Assembly: GCF_014269035.2 (NCBI RefSeq)
Contig: NZ_JABWRP020000014.1
Span: 1-64,000, forward strand
Direction of reading: 5' to 3'
Length of the DNA: 64,000 bases
From: Pseudomonas vlassakiae
GTDB lineage: Bacteria > Pseudomonadota > Gammaproteobacteria > Pseudomonadales > Pseudomonadaceae
Part shown: positions 42,869-51,978 of the stretch, piece after piece
Layout of the letters: every line of letters begins with the position of its first letter
Numbering within the stretch: the first letter of the stretch is position 1
The notes under the pieces: model-generated
Database searches by the model: none
Told to the model about the DNA's origin: nothing
What the model saw: the letters and a program-made list of their open reading frames with translations, nothing else
Position numbers and translations under genes: made by a program

Positions 42869-43228
42869 ATGGCAGATCTTATCTACACACCGGATTCCGA
42901 CGCCGAGTCCATTTCCTCCGACGTCGCTGAGTACAACGGTATTCTCGTCACTACGCAGATCCCGGCCGATCTCGATGGCGACATCACCCAGCAGAGCGAG
43001 AGCACCCTGCAGGCGCTGAAGGATGCCCTGGAAAAGGCTGGCAGCGGCATGGACCGGGTCATGCACCTGACCATCTACCTGACCGACATGGCCGACCGCG
43101 CCGCCTTCAACGAGGTCTACCAGCGTTTCTTCAGCAAGCCGTGGCCGGTGCGCGCCGCGGTAGGCGTGGCTGCACTGGCCTTCCCTGACATGCGCGTCGA
43201 AGTGACCGCCATGGCCGCCAAGCGCTGA
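42869..43228 (+). CDS. RidA/YjgF-family enamine/imine deaminase
   Basis: The 119-residue RidA-like protein has 'YNGILVTTQIPADLDGDITQQSE', 'LEKAGSGMDRVMHLTIYLTDMADRAAFNEVY' and the active-site region 'PVRAAVGVAALAFPDMRVEVTAMA', with the conserved Arg that binds carboxylates. RidA proteins hydrolyse reactive 2-aminoacrylate and related imines, but paralogues vary in substrate. A terminator follows immediately. Confidence 0.85.
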   Translation: MADLIYTPDSDAESISSDVAEYNGILVTTQIPADLDGDITQQSESTLQALKDALEKAGSGMDRVMHLTIYLTDMADRAAFNEVYQRFFSKPWPVRAAVGVAALAFPDMRVEVTAMAAKR

Positions 43229-43241
43229 TTACCGTTTTACC

Positions 43242-43270
43242 GGCTCCGCCTTCGGGCGGAGCCTTCTTCC
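43242..43270 (+). terminator. Probable rho-independent terminator after the RidA-family gene
   Basis: A nine-base GGCTCCGCC/GGCGGAGCC stem with a TTCG loop is followed by TTCTTCC, 14 bases after the stop codon. The T run is imperfect. Because it lies only 20 bases before the TonB-receptor gene, it also forms part of that gene's leader. Confidence 0.7.
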
Positions 43271-43287
43271 AGAAAGCAGGACGCTGC

Positions 43288-45384
43288 ATGCAATTCCCCC
43301 CTTTTCGCCGCAAGGCCCTGATCGTCTTGCTGCCCGGCCTGTGCCCACTGGCCCAGGCCGAACCGGTCACCACTTTCAATCTGCTGGAACCGGTGGTGGT
43401 CACCGGCACCTACGCCCCCAACCCGAGCTTCGACCTGCCCTACTCCATCGATACCGTCGAGCGCCAGCAAATCGCCGATGGCCAGCTGGGCGTCAACCTG
43501 TCGGAAGCGCTCAACCGCGTACCTGGCCTGGTGGTGCAGAACCGCCAGAACTACGCCCAGGACCTGCAGATATCCTCGCGTGGCTATGGCGCCCGCTCGG
43601 CCTTTGGCATCCGTGGCATCAAGCTGCTCAGCGACGGCATCCCGGCCAGCACCCCGGATGGCCAGGGCCAGGCGGCCTCGTTGAACCTCGACGTGGCTGA
43701 CCGCATCGAAGTGCTGCGCGGCCCGGCGTCCGCCATCTATGGCAGCAATGCCGGTGGGGTGATCCAGATGTTCTCCCGCGAGGGTTCCGGCCCACCCAAA
43801 GTGGGCGCCGAAACCACCTTCGGCAGTGATGGATTCAACAAGAACCACCTCTACAGCGAAGGCGGCAGCGAACAGGCCGGCTTCCTGGTCGATGCCTCGC
43901 GCATGGACACCGACGGCTACCGCGACCACAGTGCCGCCCGCCGCGACCAGACCTTTGCCAAGGTCCACGTCAAGCCCGATGAAGACAGCCGCCTGGCGCT
44001 GATCTTCAGTACCCTGGAGCAGAACGGCACCGAAGACCCACTGGGGCAGACCTGGGACGCCTACAAGCACGACCCACGCTCGGTGGCAGCACGCGCCGAG
44101 GAATACGACACGCGCAAGAGTATCCACCACCAGCAGGTGGGCATGAACTACGAGCGCTACTTTGGCGAGGCGACCCTGCAGTTCAACCTGTATGGCGGCA
44201 AGCGCAGCGTGATCCAGTACCTGTCGATCCCCAAGGGCACGCCGGCGAACAACCGCGGCGGCGGCGTGGTCGACTTCGACCGCGAATTCCATGGCGGCAC
44301 CCTGCGCTGGATCCAGCCGATCAGCGCCGCCCCCGGCAACCTGACCCTGACGTTCGGCGCCGACTACGACCGCAGCCGCGACGACCGCCGTGGTTTCCAG
44401 AACTTCAGCGGCGACACCCTGGGCGTCAAGGGCGAGCTGCGCCGTGACGAAAAGGACACCGCTACCAGCCTCGACCCGTACCTGCAGGCTCACTGGGAAC
44501 TGGACCGCTGGACCGTGGATGCCGGCCTGCGTCACAGCAGCATGGAGATGGAGGTGGACGACCACTTCCTGGCCAATGGCGATGCCAGTGGCTCGAAGAA
44601 ATACCAGCGCACCACGCCGACCCTGTCGGTGATGTACGCCTTCACCCCCGAGTTGCATGGCTACATCAGCGCCGGCAAGGCCTTCGAGACGCCGACCCAG
44701 GCCGAGATGGCCTACGCACCAGGAGCCCTGGAAGGCTTCAACTTCGGCCTGAAACCGGCCACCAGCACGCAGTACGAACTGGGCCTGAAGATGCGCCCGG
44801 ACTCACGCACGCGGATCAACGCGGCGGTCTTCGAGATCCGCACCCAGGACGAAATCGTGGTTGCCGCCTCGACCGATGGCCGTACCAGCTACCGCAACGC
44901 CGGCAAGACCCTGCGCCGCGGCTTCGAGCTGAGCGTGCAGCGTGAACTGAACGCACAGTGGCAGGCCAACCTGGCCTACACCCTGCTCGATGCCACCTAT
45001 GACGAGGCCTTCACCCAGGGCACCACGACCATCGACAAAGGCAACCAGCTGCCCGGCGTGCCGCGCAGCAGCCTGTTCGGCGAGCTGGTGTGGAAGCCGC
45101 GTGACGGCATCAGCATGGGGCTGGAGGGGCAGTACCGGAGCAAGGTGTATGTCGAGGACACCAACGACCAGCATGCGGCGCCGGGGTATGCAGTGTTCAA
45201 CTGGCGCACGCAGTTCCAGCAGCAGGTCGGGCCGTGGACGTTCCACCAACTGGTGCGGCTCGATAACCTGCTAGACCGGCAATATGTGGGGTCGGTGATT
45301 GTCGGTGATGGCAATGGCCGGTATTACGAGGCGGCGCCGGGCCGGTCCTGGTATGCCGGGGCCGGGCTGGAGTACCAGTTCTAA
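43288..45384 (+). CDS. TonB-dependent outer-membrane receptor
   Basis: The 698-residue protein has a signal peptide (about 1-24, 'PLAQAE'). A TonB-box-like 'EPVVVTGTY' follows, then the plug domain with 'SEALNRVPGLVVQNRQNYAQDLQISSRGYGARSAFGIRGIKLL' and 'VLRGPASAIYGSNAGGVIQMFSREG'. A 22-strand barrel ends in the aromatic C-terminal residue ('GLEYQF'). It takes up a siderophore or other large substrate with energy from TonB. No siderophore, sensor or transporter gene is adjacent, and I see no Fur-box-like sequence in the short upstream gap. The substrate is unknown. Confidence 0.92.
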   Translation: MQFPPFRRKALIVLLPGLCPLAQAEPVTTFNLLEPVVVTGTYAPNPSFDLPYSIDTVERQQIADGQLGVNLSEALNRVPGLVVQNRQNYAQDLQISSRGYGARSAFGIRGIKLLSDGIPASTPDGQGQAASLNLDVADRIEVLRGPASAIYGSNAGGVIQMFSREGSGPPKVGAETTFGSDGFNKNHLYSEGGSEQAGFLVDASRMDTDGYRDHSAARRDQTFAKVHVKPDEDSRLALIFSTLEQNGTEDPLGQTWDAYKHDPRSVAARAEEYDTRKSIHHQQVGMNYERYFGEATLQFNLYGGKRSVIQYLSIPKGTPANNRGGGVVDFDREFHGGTLRWIQPISAAPGNLTLTFGADYDRSRDDRRGFQNFSGDTLGVKGELRRDEKDTATSLDPYLQAHWELDRWTVDAGLRHSSMEMEVDDHFLANGDASGSKKYQRTTPTLSVMYAFTPELHGYISAGKAFETPTQAEMAYAPGALEGFNFGLKPATSTQYELGLKMRPDSRTRINAAVFEIRTQDEIVVAASTDGRTSYRNAGKTLRRGFELSVQRELNAQWQANLAYTLLDATYDEAFTQGTTTIDKGNQLPGVPRSSLFGELVWKPRDGISMGLEGQYRSKVYVEDTNDQHAAPGYAVFNWRTQFQQQVGPWTFHQLVRLDNLLDRQYVGSVIVGDGNGRYYEAAPGRSWYAGAGLEYQF

Positions 45385-45486
45385 ACCCTGTTCACCCACT
45401 CCGCGCCGAAGCAGGATTTTGCTCACGAAGCGAGCACCAGAGGCGTTAGCGGGTGGGGCCCGCCAGCATCAACAAGCCCCACTCAC

Positions 45487-47064
45487 TCATGCGGATATCA
45501 GGCGGCCGTTGATACGTTGCGGCACGCCCGCCGGATTGGCGTCCTGGAGCGCCTCTGGCAGCAGCTCCTGCGGCAGATCCTGATACGACACAGGACGAAG
45601 GAAACGCGCGATAGCCAGGCTGCCCACCGAGGTTGCCCGGGGATCAGAAGTCGAAGGGAAAGGGCCACCGTGTACCATGGCATGGCCTACCTCTACGCCA
45701 GTACCGAACCCGTTGACGAGGATACGCCCGGCCTTGAGCTCCAGCGTTGGCAGCAATTGGCGCACCAGTTCGCGATCGCCATCGGCCAGGTGAACGGAGG
45801 CCGTCAGTTGACCCTCCAGCGACGCCACGATTTCCTGAAGCTGTGCGTGCGAATCGCAGCGAACCACCAGTGACGATGAGCCGAAGACTTCTGCATGCAG
45901 CGCTTCGTCGTTCAGGAAGTCAGCTCCAGCTACGCTGAAGAGTGCTGCCTGGCCTTGGTGGATCCCGCCGGCCTGCCCCTCTCCGATCTGAGAAACCTTG
46001 GGATGACGCTTGAACGCATCAACGCCTTGGCAATAGCTCTTGTGAATGCCAGGCGTCAGCATGGTCTGGGCCTGGCTGTTAGAGAGGGCTTGGGCCGAAC
46101 TCTCGATGAACCTGTGCAACCCTTGACTATCCACTGCCAGGATCAGGCCCGGGCTTGTGCAGAATTGGCCGGCGCCCATGCCCAGCGACGTGATAAACGC
46201 CTGACCGATTTTCTCGGCACGCTCTTCGAGAGCCTTGGGCAACAGAAGCACCGGATTGATCGAACTCATTTCGGCGTATACCGGGATAGGCTCTGGACGG
46301 TTGGCTGCGATGTGCATCAGCGCGGTACCGCCAGTACGCGAGCCGGTGAAGCCGACAGCCTTGATGCGTTTGTCCGCAACCAAACCCTGGCCTATATTGC
46401 GGCCCGAGTCGAACAACAGCGAGAAGGTGCCTTCTGGCAGACCTGCAGCCTTCACCGCCTGTTGAATGGCGCGGCCCACCCGTTCGGACGTGCCGGGATG
46501 TGCGGAGTGAGCCTTGACGATCACCGGGCACCCAGCAGCCAGTGCCGAAGCGGTGTCACCACCAGCAACCGAGAATGCTAGCGGAAAGTTCGAAGCACCG
46601 AACACTGCAACCGGGCCAACGGCGATATTGCGTAGTCGCAGATCGACCCGTGGCAGCGGCTTGCGCCCTGGTTGTGCTGGATCGATGCGAGCGTCCAGGT
46701 AATCACCGCTACGTACCACGGCAGCAAACATACGAAGCTGGCCAACGGTGCGACCACGCTCACCCTCGATGCGAGCGCGAGGCAGCCCGGTCTCGGTCAT
46801 GCAGCGCTCGACCAGTTCATCGCCGATATCGAGGATGTTCTGCGCGATGCTCTCCAGAAAGCGCGCGCGGACATCGGCGGACGTCTCGCGGTACTCGTTG
46901 AACGCGCTGTTTGCCAGCTTGCAAGCAAGCTCCAGGTCATCCAGGGTAGCTCCGCCATAGGCTGGCTCCAACTTGTCACCCGTAGCGGCATTGATGCCCC
47001 AGATCTGACCGTTCTGCCCTGTTACAGCCTGCTGGCCAATCAAATTTTGTCCCGACAACGCCAT
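45487..47064 (-). CDS. 2,5-dioxovalerate (alpha-ketoglutarate semialdehyde) dehydrogenase
   Basis: This 525-residue ALDH-family enzyme oxidises alpha-ketoglutarate semialdehyde to alpha-ketoglutarate, the last step of hydroxyproline and some sugar-acid pathways. Catalytic Cys lies in '[10 protein letters not shown]' and catalytic Glu in '[11 protein letters not shown]'. The NAD(P) site is near '[37 protein letters not shown]'. This length and the '[10 protein letters not shown]' block are typical of the KGSADH group. The ATG at 47064 has GAGG six bases upstream. It is downstream of the DapA-family deaminase gene on the same strand, from which a hairpin separates it. Confidence 0.9.
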   Translation of the reverse strand: MALSGQNLIGQQAVTGQNGQIWGINAATGDKLEPAYGGATLDDLELACKLANSAFNEYRETSADVRARFLESIAQNILDIGDELVERCMTETGLPRARIEGERGRTVGQLRMFAAVVRSGDYLDARIDPAQPGRKPLPRVDLRLRNIAVGPVAVFGASNFPLAFSVAGGDTASALAAGCPVIVKAHSAHPGTSERVGRAIQQAVKAAGLPEGTFSLLFDSGRNIGQGLVADKRIKAVGFTGSRTGGTALMHIAANRPEPIPVYAEMSSINPVLLLPKALEERAEKIGQAFITSLGMGAGQFCTSPGLILAVDSQGLHRFIESSAQALSNSQAQTMLTPGIHKSYCQGVDAFKRHPKVSQIGEGQAGGIHQGQAALFSVAGADFLNDEALHAEVFGSSSLVVRCDSHAQLQEIVASLEGQLTASVHLADGDRELVRQLLPTLELKAGRILVNGFGTGVEVGHAMVHGGPFPSTSDPRATSVGSLAIARFLRPVSYQDLPQELLPEALQDANPAGVPQRINGRLISA

Positions 47065-47093
47065 GGAGTACCTCGTTATTGGCTGATTGGAAA

Positions 47094-47118
47094 AGGGTGC
47101 CCTGCACAGGGGCACCCT
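47094..47118 (-). terminator. Hairpin between the deaminase and semialdehyde dehydrogenase genes
   Basis: On the minus strand AGGGTGCCC pairs with GGGCACCCT around a seven-base loop and is followed by TTTT. It lies 41 bases after the deaminase stop and 30 bases before the dehydrogenase start. It could attenuate transcription so that the two genes are made in different amounts. Confidence 0.55.
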
Positions 47119-47158
47119 CTTTCGCCTACCGGATAGCCTCATCCGGCGGATTGGCGCA

Positions 47159-48055
47159 TCACTTCAATTTCTCAAGGCCTTCGATAGCAGCCTGGATGGT
47201 GGTGATGACCATTTCACGCTCAGCCCCCACCAGCGACAGACGTGGAGCACGAGTCCACTCTGGAGCGCCATACACCAGGTGCTCGGCGAGCTTGATGTAC
47301 TGAACCAGCTTGACGTGGGTGTCGAGGTGGAAGGATGGAGTCAGCAGGCGGTACAGCTTCAGGGCCTCTGGGTATTGGTTTTCAGCGCACAGGCCGAAGA
47401 TCTTCACGCACTCGGCTGGCCAGACGTTGGTCATGCCCGAAACCCAGCCGGTCACGCCCAGAGAGCTGCTTTCAACGATCAGGTCGTCAACGCCGCAGAA
47501 GATGCTGAAGCGGTCGCCGAAGGCGTTGTACATGTCGGTCACGCGGCGGATGTCGCCGGTTTCTTCCTTGATACAGACGATTTCCGGGGTGTCTACCAGC
47601 TCGCGCAGGATGTCGACGGTGACGTCAACGCCGTAAGCGATCGGGTTGTTGTAGATCATGATCGGCAGCTTGGAGGCGCTGGCGATTTCTTTGTACCAGT
47701 GGGCGGTTTCGCGAGGGTCGGTCTTGTAGCCCAGGCTTGGGAAGACCATCAGGCCCTGAGCGCCGAAGCGCTCATACAGGGCGGCGTTCTTCTTCGCGTT
47801 TTCCAGGGTGATTTCCGCAAGGCCGGACAGAACCGGTACCCGGCCAGCGGCGGTTTCGACCGCGGCGCGGATGATTTGCTCGCGTTCTTCAAGCGACATC
47901 GAAGCGTTCTCGCCCAGCATCGGCAGGACGATCACACCGCTCACGCCATTGGCGATCAGGCGCTCGATGCTTTGCTCGGTAGCGGCGATATCAACCTGAC
48001 CGTCCTGAGTCAGCTTGGTGGTTACCGCAGGGAAGACGCCTTTCCAGATTGCCAT
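47159..48055 (-). CDS. DapA-family lyase/deaminase, probable 1-pyrroline-4-hydroxy-2-carboxylate deaminase
   Basis: This 298-residue member of the dihydrodipicolinate synthase/N-acetylneuraminate lyase family is expected to form a Schiff base. Lys163 lies in 'VCIKEETGD' and Tyr135 in 'IMIYNNP'; the usual GTTGE is replaced by 'LPMLGEN' (residues 44-50). Next to an epimerase and a KGSA dehydrogenase, the most likely reaction is deamination of hydroxypyrroline carboxylate to alpha-ketoglutarate semialdehyde (the LhpC/HypD step). DapA proper is unlikely in this setting. The candidate operator (48093-48108) lies 38 bases upstream of its start. Confidence 0.8.
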   Translation of the reverse strand: MAIWKGVFPAVTTKLTQDGQVDIAATEQSIERLIANGVSGVIVLPMLGENASMSLEEREQIIRAAVETAAGRVPVLSGLAEITLENAKKNAALYERFGAQGLMVFPSLGYKTDPRETAHWYKEIASASKLPIMIYNNPIAYGVDVTVDILRELVDTPEIVCIKEETGDIRRVTDMYNAFGDRFSIFCGVDDLIVESSSLGVTGWVSGMTNVWPAECVKIFGLCAENQYPEALKLYRLLTPSFHLDTHVKLVQYIKLAEHLVYGAPEWTRAPRLSLVGAEREMVITTIQAAIEGLEKLK

Positions 48056-48092
48056 TGCTCAATACCTCGATAGGTTTTGTTGTGGTTGTGTA

Positions 48093-48108
48093 CTGTATCC
48101 AATCTACA
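48093..48108. promoter_or_regulatory. Candidate GntR operator, copy 1
   Basis: CTGTATCCAATCTACA has TGTA and TACA arms in inverted orientation seven bases apart. The identical 16 bases recur at 50614-50629 in the other divergent promoter region of the cluster. This copy lies between the deaminase gene and the gntR gene, so binding could control both. Confidence 0.55.
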
Positions 48109-48236
48109 AATAAACAATCCAAGGCGCTAGATTTTATTTTCCGCCGTGTTAGGGTAAGGTTGAGCCGGTTCCTGTGGCCTGGCGGCTCACAAATACTGGA
48201 TCCATAAGTACAAGCCTGATTGATCGGAGAGAAAAG

Positions 48237-48914
48237 GTGAGCGCGGGGCATAAAATCAAACGCCAGAGCATCCCTGAGACGTTGGCGGAGTCATTGCGCG
48301 AACGCATCCTTAACGGTGAGTTCAAGGGGGGAGAACCTCTCATCCAGGAGGCCATCGCCGCCGAATATGGCGTGAGCCGGATGCCTGTTCGTGAAGCGTT
48401 CCGTCAGCTGGAAGCTGCTGGGCTGATCGCCTTCCAGATACACAAAGGCGCGGTCGTTACCTCTATACCTGAGGAGCAGATTTCCGAACTTTTCGATCTT
48501 CGCGCATTGCTTGAATGCGAACTGCTCGAGCGCTCCATCCCGGCAATCAGCGACGAGCAACTCGCGGTGGCGCGGGAGATCCTGCCGCGGCTGGAAGAGG
48601 CCTACCACCGCCGGGACACTTCCAGTTGGGGAACGCTCAACTGGGAGTTCCACAAGAGCCTGTATGCCGGAGCCAATCGCGTTCAGACACTGGCCGTCGC
48701 GCAGGGTATCAACCTGCAGACCGAGCGCTACGTCAGGCTCCAATTGCTGCTGACGGATGCCATTGAGGATGCAGAAGTTGATCACCGCGAAATTCTGAGA
48801 CTGTGCGAAGCCAGGGATGTCGAACGTGCAGTGGTCTACCTGAGGAAGCACATCCTTGATGCTGGCCGTCAACTGCGTGATGCACTCAAGCAAAATGGCA
48901 TGACCAGCGCCTAG
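48237..48914 (+). CDS. GntR-family (FadR/FCD subfamily) regulator of the hydroxyproline-type cluster
   Basis: The 225-residue protein has a winged helix-turn-helix at residues 10-75 ('LAESLRERILNGEFKGGEPLIQEAIAAEYGVSRMPVREAFRQLEAAGLI'). An all-helical FCD ligand domain follows ('LFDLRALLECELLERSIP', 'NWEFHKSLY', 'DHREILRLCEARD'), with the Asp/His residues typical of metal- or carboxylate-binding FCD domains. The start is GTG at 48237 with GGAGA upstream. It is divergent from the deaminase gene and probably represses the cluster until a pathway intermediate binds. The well-studied P. aeruginosa hydroxyproline regulator is an AraC-type protein, so this control differs. Confidence 0.88.
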   Translation: MSAGHKIKRQSIPETLAESLRERILNGEFKGGEPLIQEAIAAEYGVSRMPVREAFRQLEAAGLIAFQIHKGAVVTSIPEEQISELFDLRALLECELLERSIPAISDEQLAVAREILPRLEEAYHRRDTSSWGTLNWEFHKSLYAGANRVQTLAVAQGINLQTERYVRLQLLLTDAIEDAEVDHREILRLCEARDVERAVVYLRKHILDAGRQLRDALKQNGMTSA

Positions 48915-48986
48915 CCATACGCAGGCATGAGAAAGCCACAGGGTGGTGGACACAGGCCGCTTGTGGCGGCCTGCTGATGGTGACCC

Positions 48987-50468
48987 TCAAACGGATGTCG
49001 GGCGCAGGCTCAAACCAGGCTCAACATCAACGTGCTGCTCCGCGGGCCTCTCACGGCCAGGAAGCCAGTATTCGGCGTTCTTGATGCCAAGTTTCAGCGG
49101 GTCAAACACCGGATCAATCCCCTTCTTCCGCTGCTCGTCATAGTCCCGCAGACACGCAAGCGCCGGCTTGGCGAGGAAGAGCAAGCAGATGAAATTGAGC
49201 CAGGCGAGAGAGGCATAGCCGATATCGCCGATAGCCCAGATAAGCGAGGCCGGGTTCACTGCGCCGAAAAACACCATGCCGACCATGGCAAAGCGCAGCA
49301 GCACTGGTGCCATACGCCCTTTCCCACGCTGCAGATACAGCAGGTTGCTCTCGCAGATAAAGAAGAACGCCACCAGCGTCGAGAACGCGAAGAACGAGAT
49401 CGAGACCGCTACGAAGGCGCCACCAAAACCTGGGAATGTCGAATCGATTGCCGCCTGGGTGAAGGCAGGCCCGGCTTCGACCGAGAGGTACTTGATGATG
49501 ACATTGCCGGCGGAGTCGATGACGTTATAGCTGTTGGTCACCACGATCATCAGGCCGGTCGCCATGCACACGATCATGGTATCGACATAGATGGAAAAAC
49601 ACTGCACCAGGCCCTGCTTGGCGGGGTGTGAGACCTCGGCAGCAGCAGCCCCGAACGTACCTTCACCGACCCCGGCCACGTTGCAGAACAGCGCTCGGCG
49701 CACGCCCCAGGCGATTGCCGCACCCATCATGCCGCCAAACATGGAATCCAACCCCAAGGCACTGCTGACGATCAGCTTCAACGCGCCTGGCACTGCAGTT
49801 GCGTTCATGATCAGGATAACGATCGCCATCACGACATAGGCCGTCGCAACCAGCGGAACAACACGCTCGACGTAGCTGATCAGGCGCTTAGGGTTGCCAA
49901 AGATGATGAAGGCCAACACAGCGGCGGCGACAGAGGCGCTGTACACGGGATCGACACCGAAGGCGCTATGGAAGCTGTTTGCGATGTTGTTGGACTGGAT
50001 GCATGGCGCAATCATCGAGTACAGCGTCATGGCAAAGATGGCAGCCACCACCGCCAGGCCCTTCCGGCCCATCCCCTTTTCTATGTAGTAGGGGATGCCG
50101 CCGCGATAGCGACCGTTGACCTTGCTCTTGTAGACCTGAGCCAGCGTGGACTCGACATAGGCCGTGGCACCACCAAGGAAGGCCATCACACACATCCAGA
50201 ACAGGGCGCCAGGGCCACCGGCAGCAACGGCAGTGGCCACACCTGCAACCGTCCCCACCCCAACCCGGCTGGACAGCGTCAGCGTGAATGCCTGAAAAGA
50301 GGAGATCCCCGAGTGCCCCGAGTTATCCGCTACCAGCAGCTTAAGCATGTCAGGTAACCGACGAAGTTGAAGGCATCGCGTTTTGACCGTGAGAAACAAC
50401 GCGAAACCGAGGATGACAACGATGAGTGGATTCCATAGCCACTCATTGATTACCACTAAGAATTCCAT
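48987..50468 (-). CDS. AGCS-family sodium:amino-acid symporter
   Basis: The 493-residue protein has about 11 membrane helices. The AGCS family block 'SSFQAFTLTLSSRVGVGTVAGVATAVAAGGPGALFWM' (residues 55-92) and 'GVGEGTFGAAAAEVSHPAKQG' near 280 are present. In the block the usual 'GTGNI' is 'GVGTV'. These transporters move alanine or glycine with sodium. Here, in a hydroxyproline-type cluster, proline, hydroxyproline or its D-isomer is the likely substrate. The start at 50468 has a GAAGGTG upstream; the frame upstream has no better signal. It is divergent from the dehydrogenase gene, with the second candidate operator between them. Confidence 0.88.
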   Translation of the reverse strand: MEFLVVINEWLWNPLIVVILGFALFLTVKTRCLQLRRLPDMLKLLVADNSGHSGISSFQAFTLTLSSRVGVGTVAGVATAVAAGGPGALFWMCVMAFLGGATAYVESTLAQVYKSKVNGRYRGGIPYYIEKGMGRKGLAVVAAIFAMTLYSMIAPCIQSNNIANSFHSAFGVDPVYSASVAAAVLAFIIFGNPKRLISYVERVVPLVATAYVVMAIVILIMNATAVPGALKLIVSSALGLDSMFGGMMGAAIAWGVRRALFCNVAGVGEGTFGAAAAEVSHPAKQGLVQCFSIYVDTMIVCMATGLMIVVTNSYNVIDSAGNVIIKYLSVEAGPAFTQAAIDSTFPGFGGAFVAVSISFFAFSTLVAFFFICESNLLYLQRGKGRMAPVLLRFAMVGMVFFGAVNPASLIWAIGDIGYASLAWLNFICLLFLAKPALACLRDYDEQRKKGIDPVFDPLKLGIKNAEYWLPGRERPAEQHVDVEPGLSLRPTSV

Positions 50469-50597
50469 AAGCACACCTTCATTGTATTTATTAGGCAGGT
50501 CTTGATGATTTCGAAAGCAGTTCGGGCATGACAGAGCCTGTGCCGCCAGCTGTGTCGGGCAGCCCTTTGTTCTTGAGTAGGTGGAGCGAGAAAGCAA

Positions 50598-50629
50598 TTG
50601 ACATCAGGATTCTCTGTATCCAATCTACA
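50598..50629 (+). promoter_or_regulatory. Candidate promoter with GntR operator, copy 2
   Basis: A perfect TTGACA (-35) at 50598-50603 is followed 17 bases later by CAATCT, a weak -10. The -10 is covered by CTGTATCCAATCTACA at 50614-50629, the exact 16-base match to the site at 48093. Transcription towards the dehydrogenase and epimerase would start about 80 bases before the ATG at 50714. A repressor on this site would block the -10 directly. Confidence 0.5.
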
Positions 50630-50713
50630 GTTGTCAAGCAAGGGCATGAACCTGATCTCCAGGCAAAGCCAAAAAATGCAGTAAAGGATTGAAAAATAAG
50701 AGGTTAATTAACC

Positions 50714-51955
50714 ATGAAGCACGTGCTGGTGATCGGCGCTGGTGTCGTAGGGCTCTCAACAGCCCATCATTTGCTCCAGAGCGGGGCGCGCGTTACGCTC
50801 GTCGACAAAGACCCTGAGGGTGATAAGGCCTCTTACGGAAACGCAGGCGGTATCGCGGTTACAGAGATGATCCCAGCATCAGTGCCAGGGATGTTGTGGA
50901 AGATCCCAGGGTGGATAATGGATCCACTGGGACCGCTCGCTTTGCGTCCTGGCCATACCGCCAAAATGATTCCTTGGTTCCTGCACTTCTCGAAAGTCGG
51001 CACTCACCAGGAAATGACCCGCATTGCCTCTGCTTTGGCTTCCATCAACCAGCGGGTGTATGACGACCTGCTGCCGATGCTCGAAGTCAACGGCATGGCC
51101 GGCGAGCTTCATCGCCAAGGTGCATTGACGGTTTACGAGACGAAAAAGGGGCTGAATGCCGACGCTGACAGCTGGAAGCTGAAGGCCAACCTCGGTGTCG
51201 AGGTTCAATACTTGAACGCCGAAGAAACCCGTGAGCTTGAGCCTGCGCTAAGTGAAAACGTGAAATACGGGGTCTTCACGCCTCAGTGGTCGCACATCAA
51301 CGACCCGAAGTGTTTCGTCGAATTGCTCCGCGCTTCACTCGTATCTCGTGGCCTTACCATCATCAAAGGCGACGTTGTCGAGGTGAACCCGTACAGCGGC
51401 CTGGAAGTGGACGTGAAACTGCGAGACGGTCAGCCCCTCACAGCCGACCAGGTCGTGATCGCAGCAGGAGCCTGGTCAGGACTTCTGGCCCAAAAGCTGG
51501 GCGACCGAGTGCTGATGGAAAGTGAGCGCGGCTACAACACCACGATCGCTGAGCCAGGTGTTCAACTCTCTCGCGAGGTCATTTTCGCGGAGCGTCATTT
51601 CGTGGCGACACCGCTGACCTGCGGCCTTCGAATCGGCGGCGCGGCAGAGTTCGGGGGCCTCGACGCCGTGGCCAACTTCAAACGCTCGGAAGCCCTGGTG
51701 AAGCTGGCATCCATCTACCTGCCTAACCTCAACGCTCAAGGCGGTAAACCGTGGGCAGGCCATCGCCCTACCACCCCGGACAGCCTGCCTGTCATCGGGC
51801 GCAGCAGGCGACACCCCAACGTCATCTACGCCTTTGGCCATGGCCACCTGGGCCTCACCCAGGCAGCCACTACCGGGCGCCTGGCCACAGACTTGGCGAT
51901 GGGTGCAACGCCACCGATCGATCTCGCACCCTTCTCTGTCGAACGGTTCAACTAA
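50714..51955 (+). CDS. FAD-dependent D-amino-acid dehydrogenase, probable cis-4-hydroxy-D-proline dehydrogenase
   Basis: This 413-residue DadA-like enzyme has an N-terminal FAD-binding 'VIGAGVVGLSTAHHL' (residues 5-19) and 'SYGNAGGIAV' near 40. A late 'GHGHLGLTQAATTGRLATDL' block holds the second FAD contact. DadA-like proteins oxidise D-amino acids and pass electrons to the respiratory chain. Beside a hydroxyproline epimerase, the substrate is most likely cis-4-hydroxy-D-proline, giving hydroxypyrroline carboxylate (the homomeric type, not the three-subunit type). The epimerase gene follows after 23 bases. Confidence 0.85.
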   Translation: MKHVLVIGAGVVGLSTAHHLLQSGARVTLVDKDPEGDKASYGNAGGIAVTEMIPASVPGMLWKIPGWIMDPLGPLALRPGHTAKMIPWFLHFSKVGTHQEMTRIASALASINQRVYDDLLPMLEVNGMAGELHRQGALTVYETKKGLNADADSWKLKANLGVEVQYLNAEETRELEPALSENVKYGVFTPQWSHINDPKCFVELLRASLVSRGLTIIKGDVVEVNPYSGLEVDVKLRDGQPLTADQVVIAAGAWSGLLAQKLGDRVLMESERGYNTTIAEPGVQLSREVIFAERHFVATPLTCGLRIGGAAEFGGLDAVANFKRSEALVKLASIYLPNLNAQGGKPWAGHRPTTPDSLPVIGRSRRHPNVIYAFGHGHLGLTQAATTGRLATDLAMGATPPIDLAPFSVERFN

Positions 51956-51978
51956 GCAACAACAAGAGGCAACGATTC

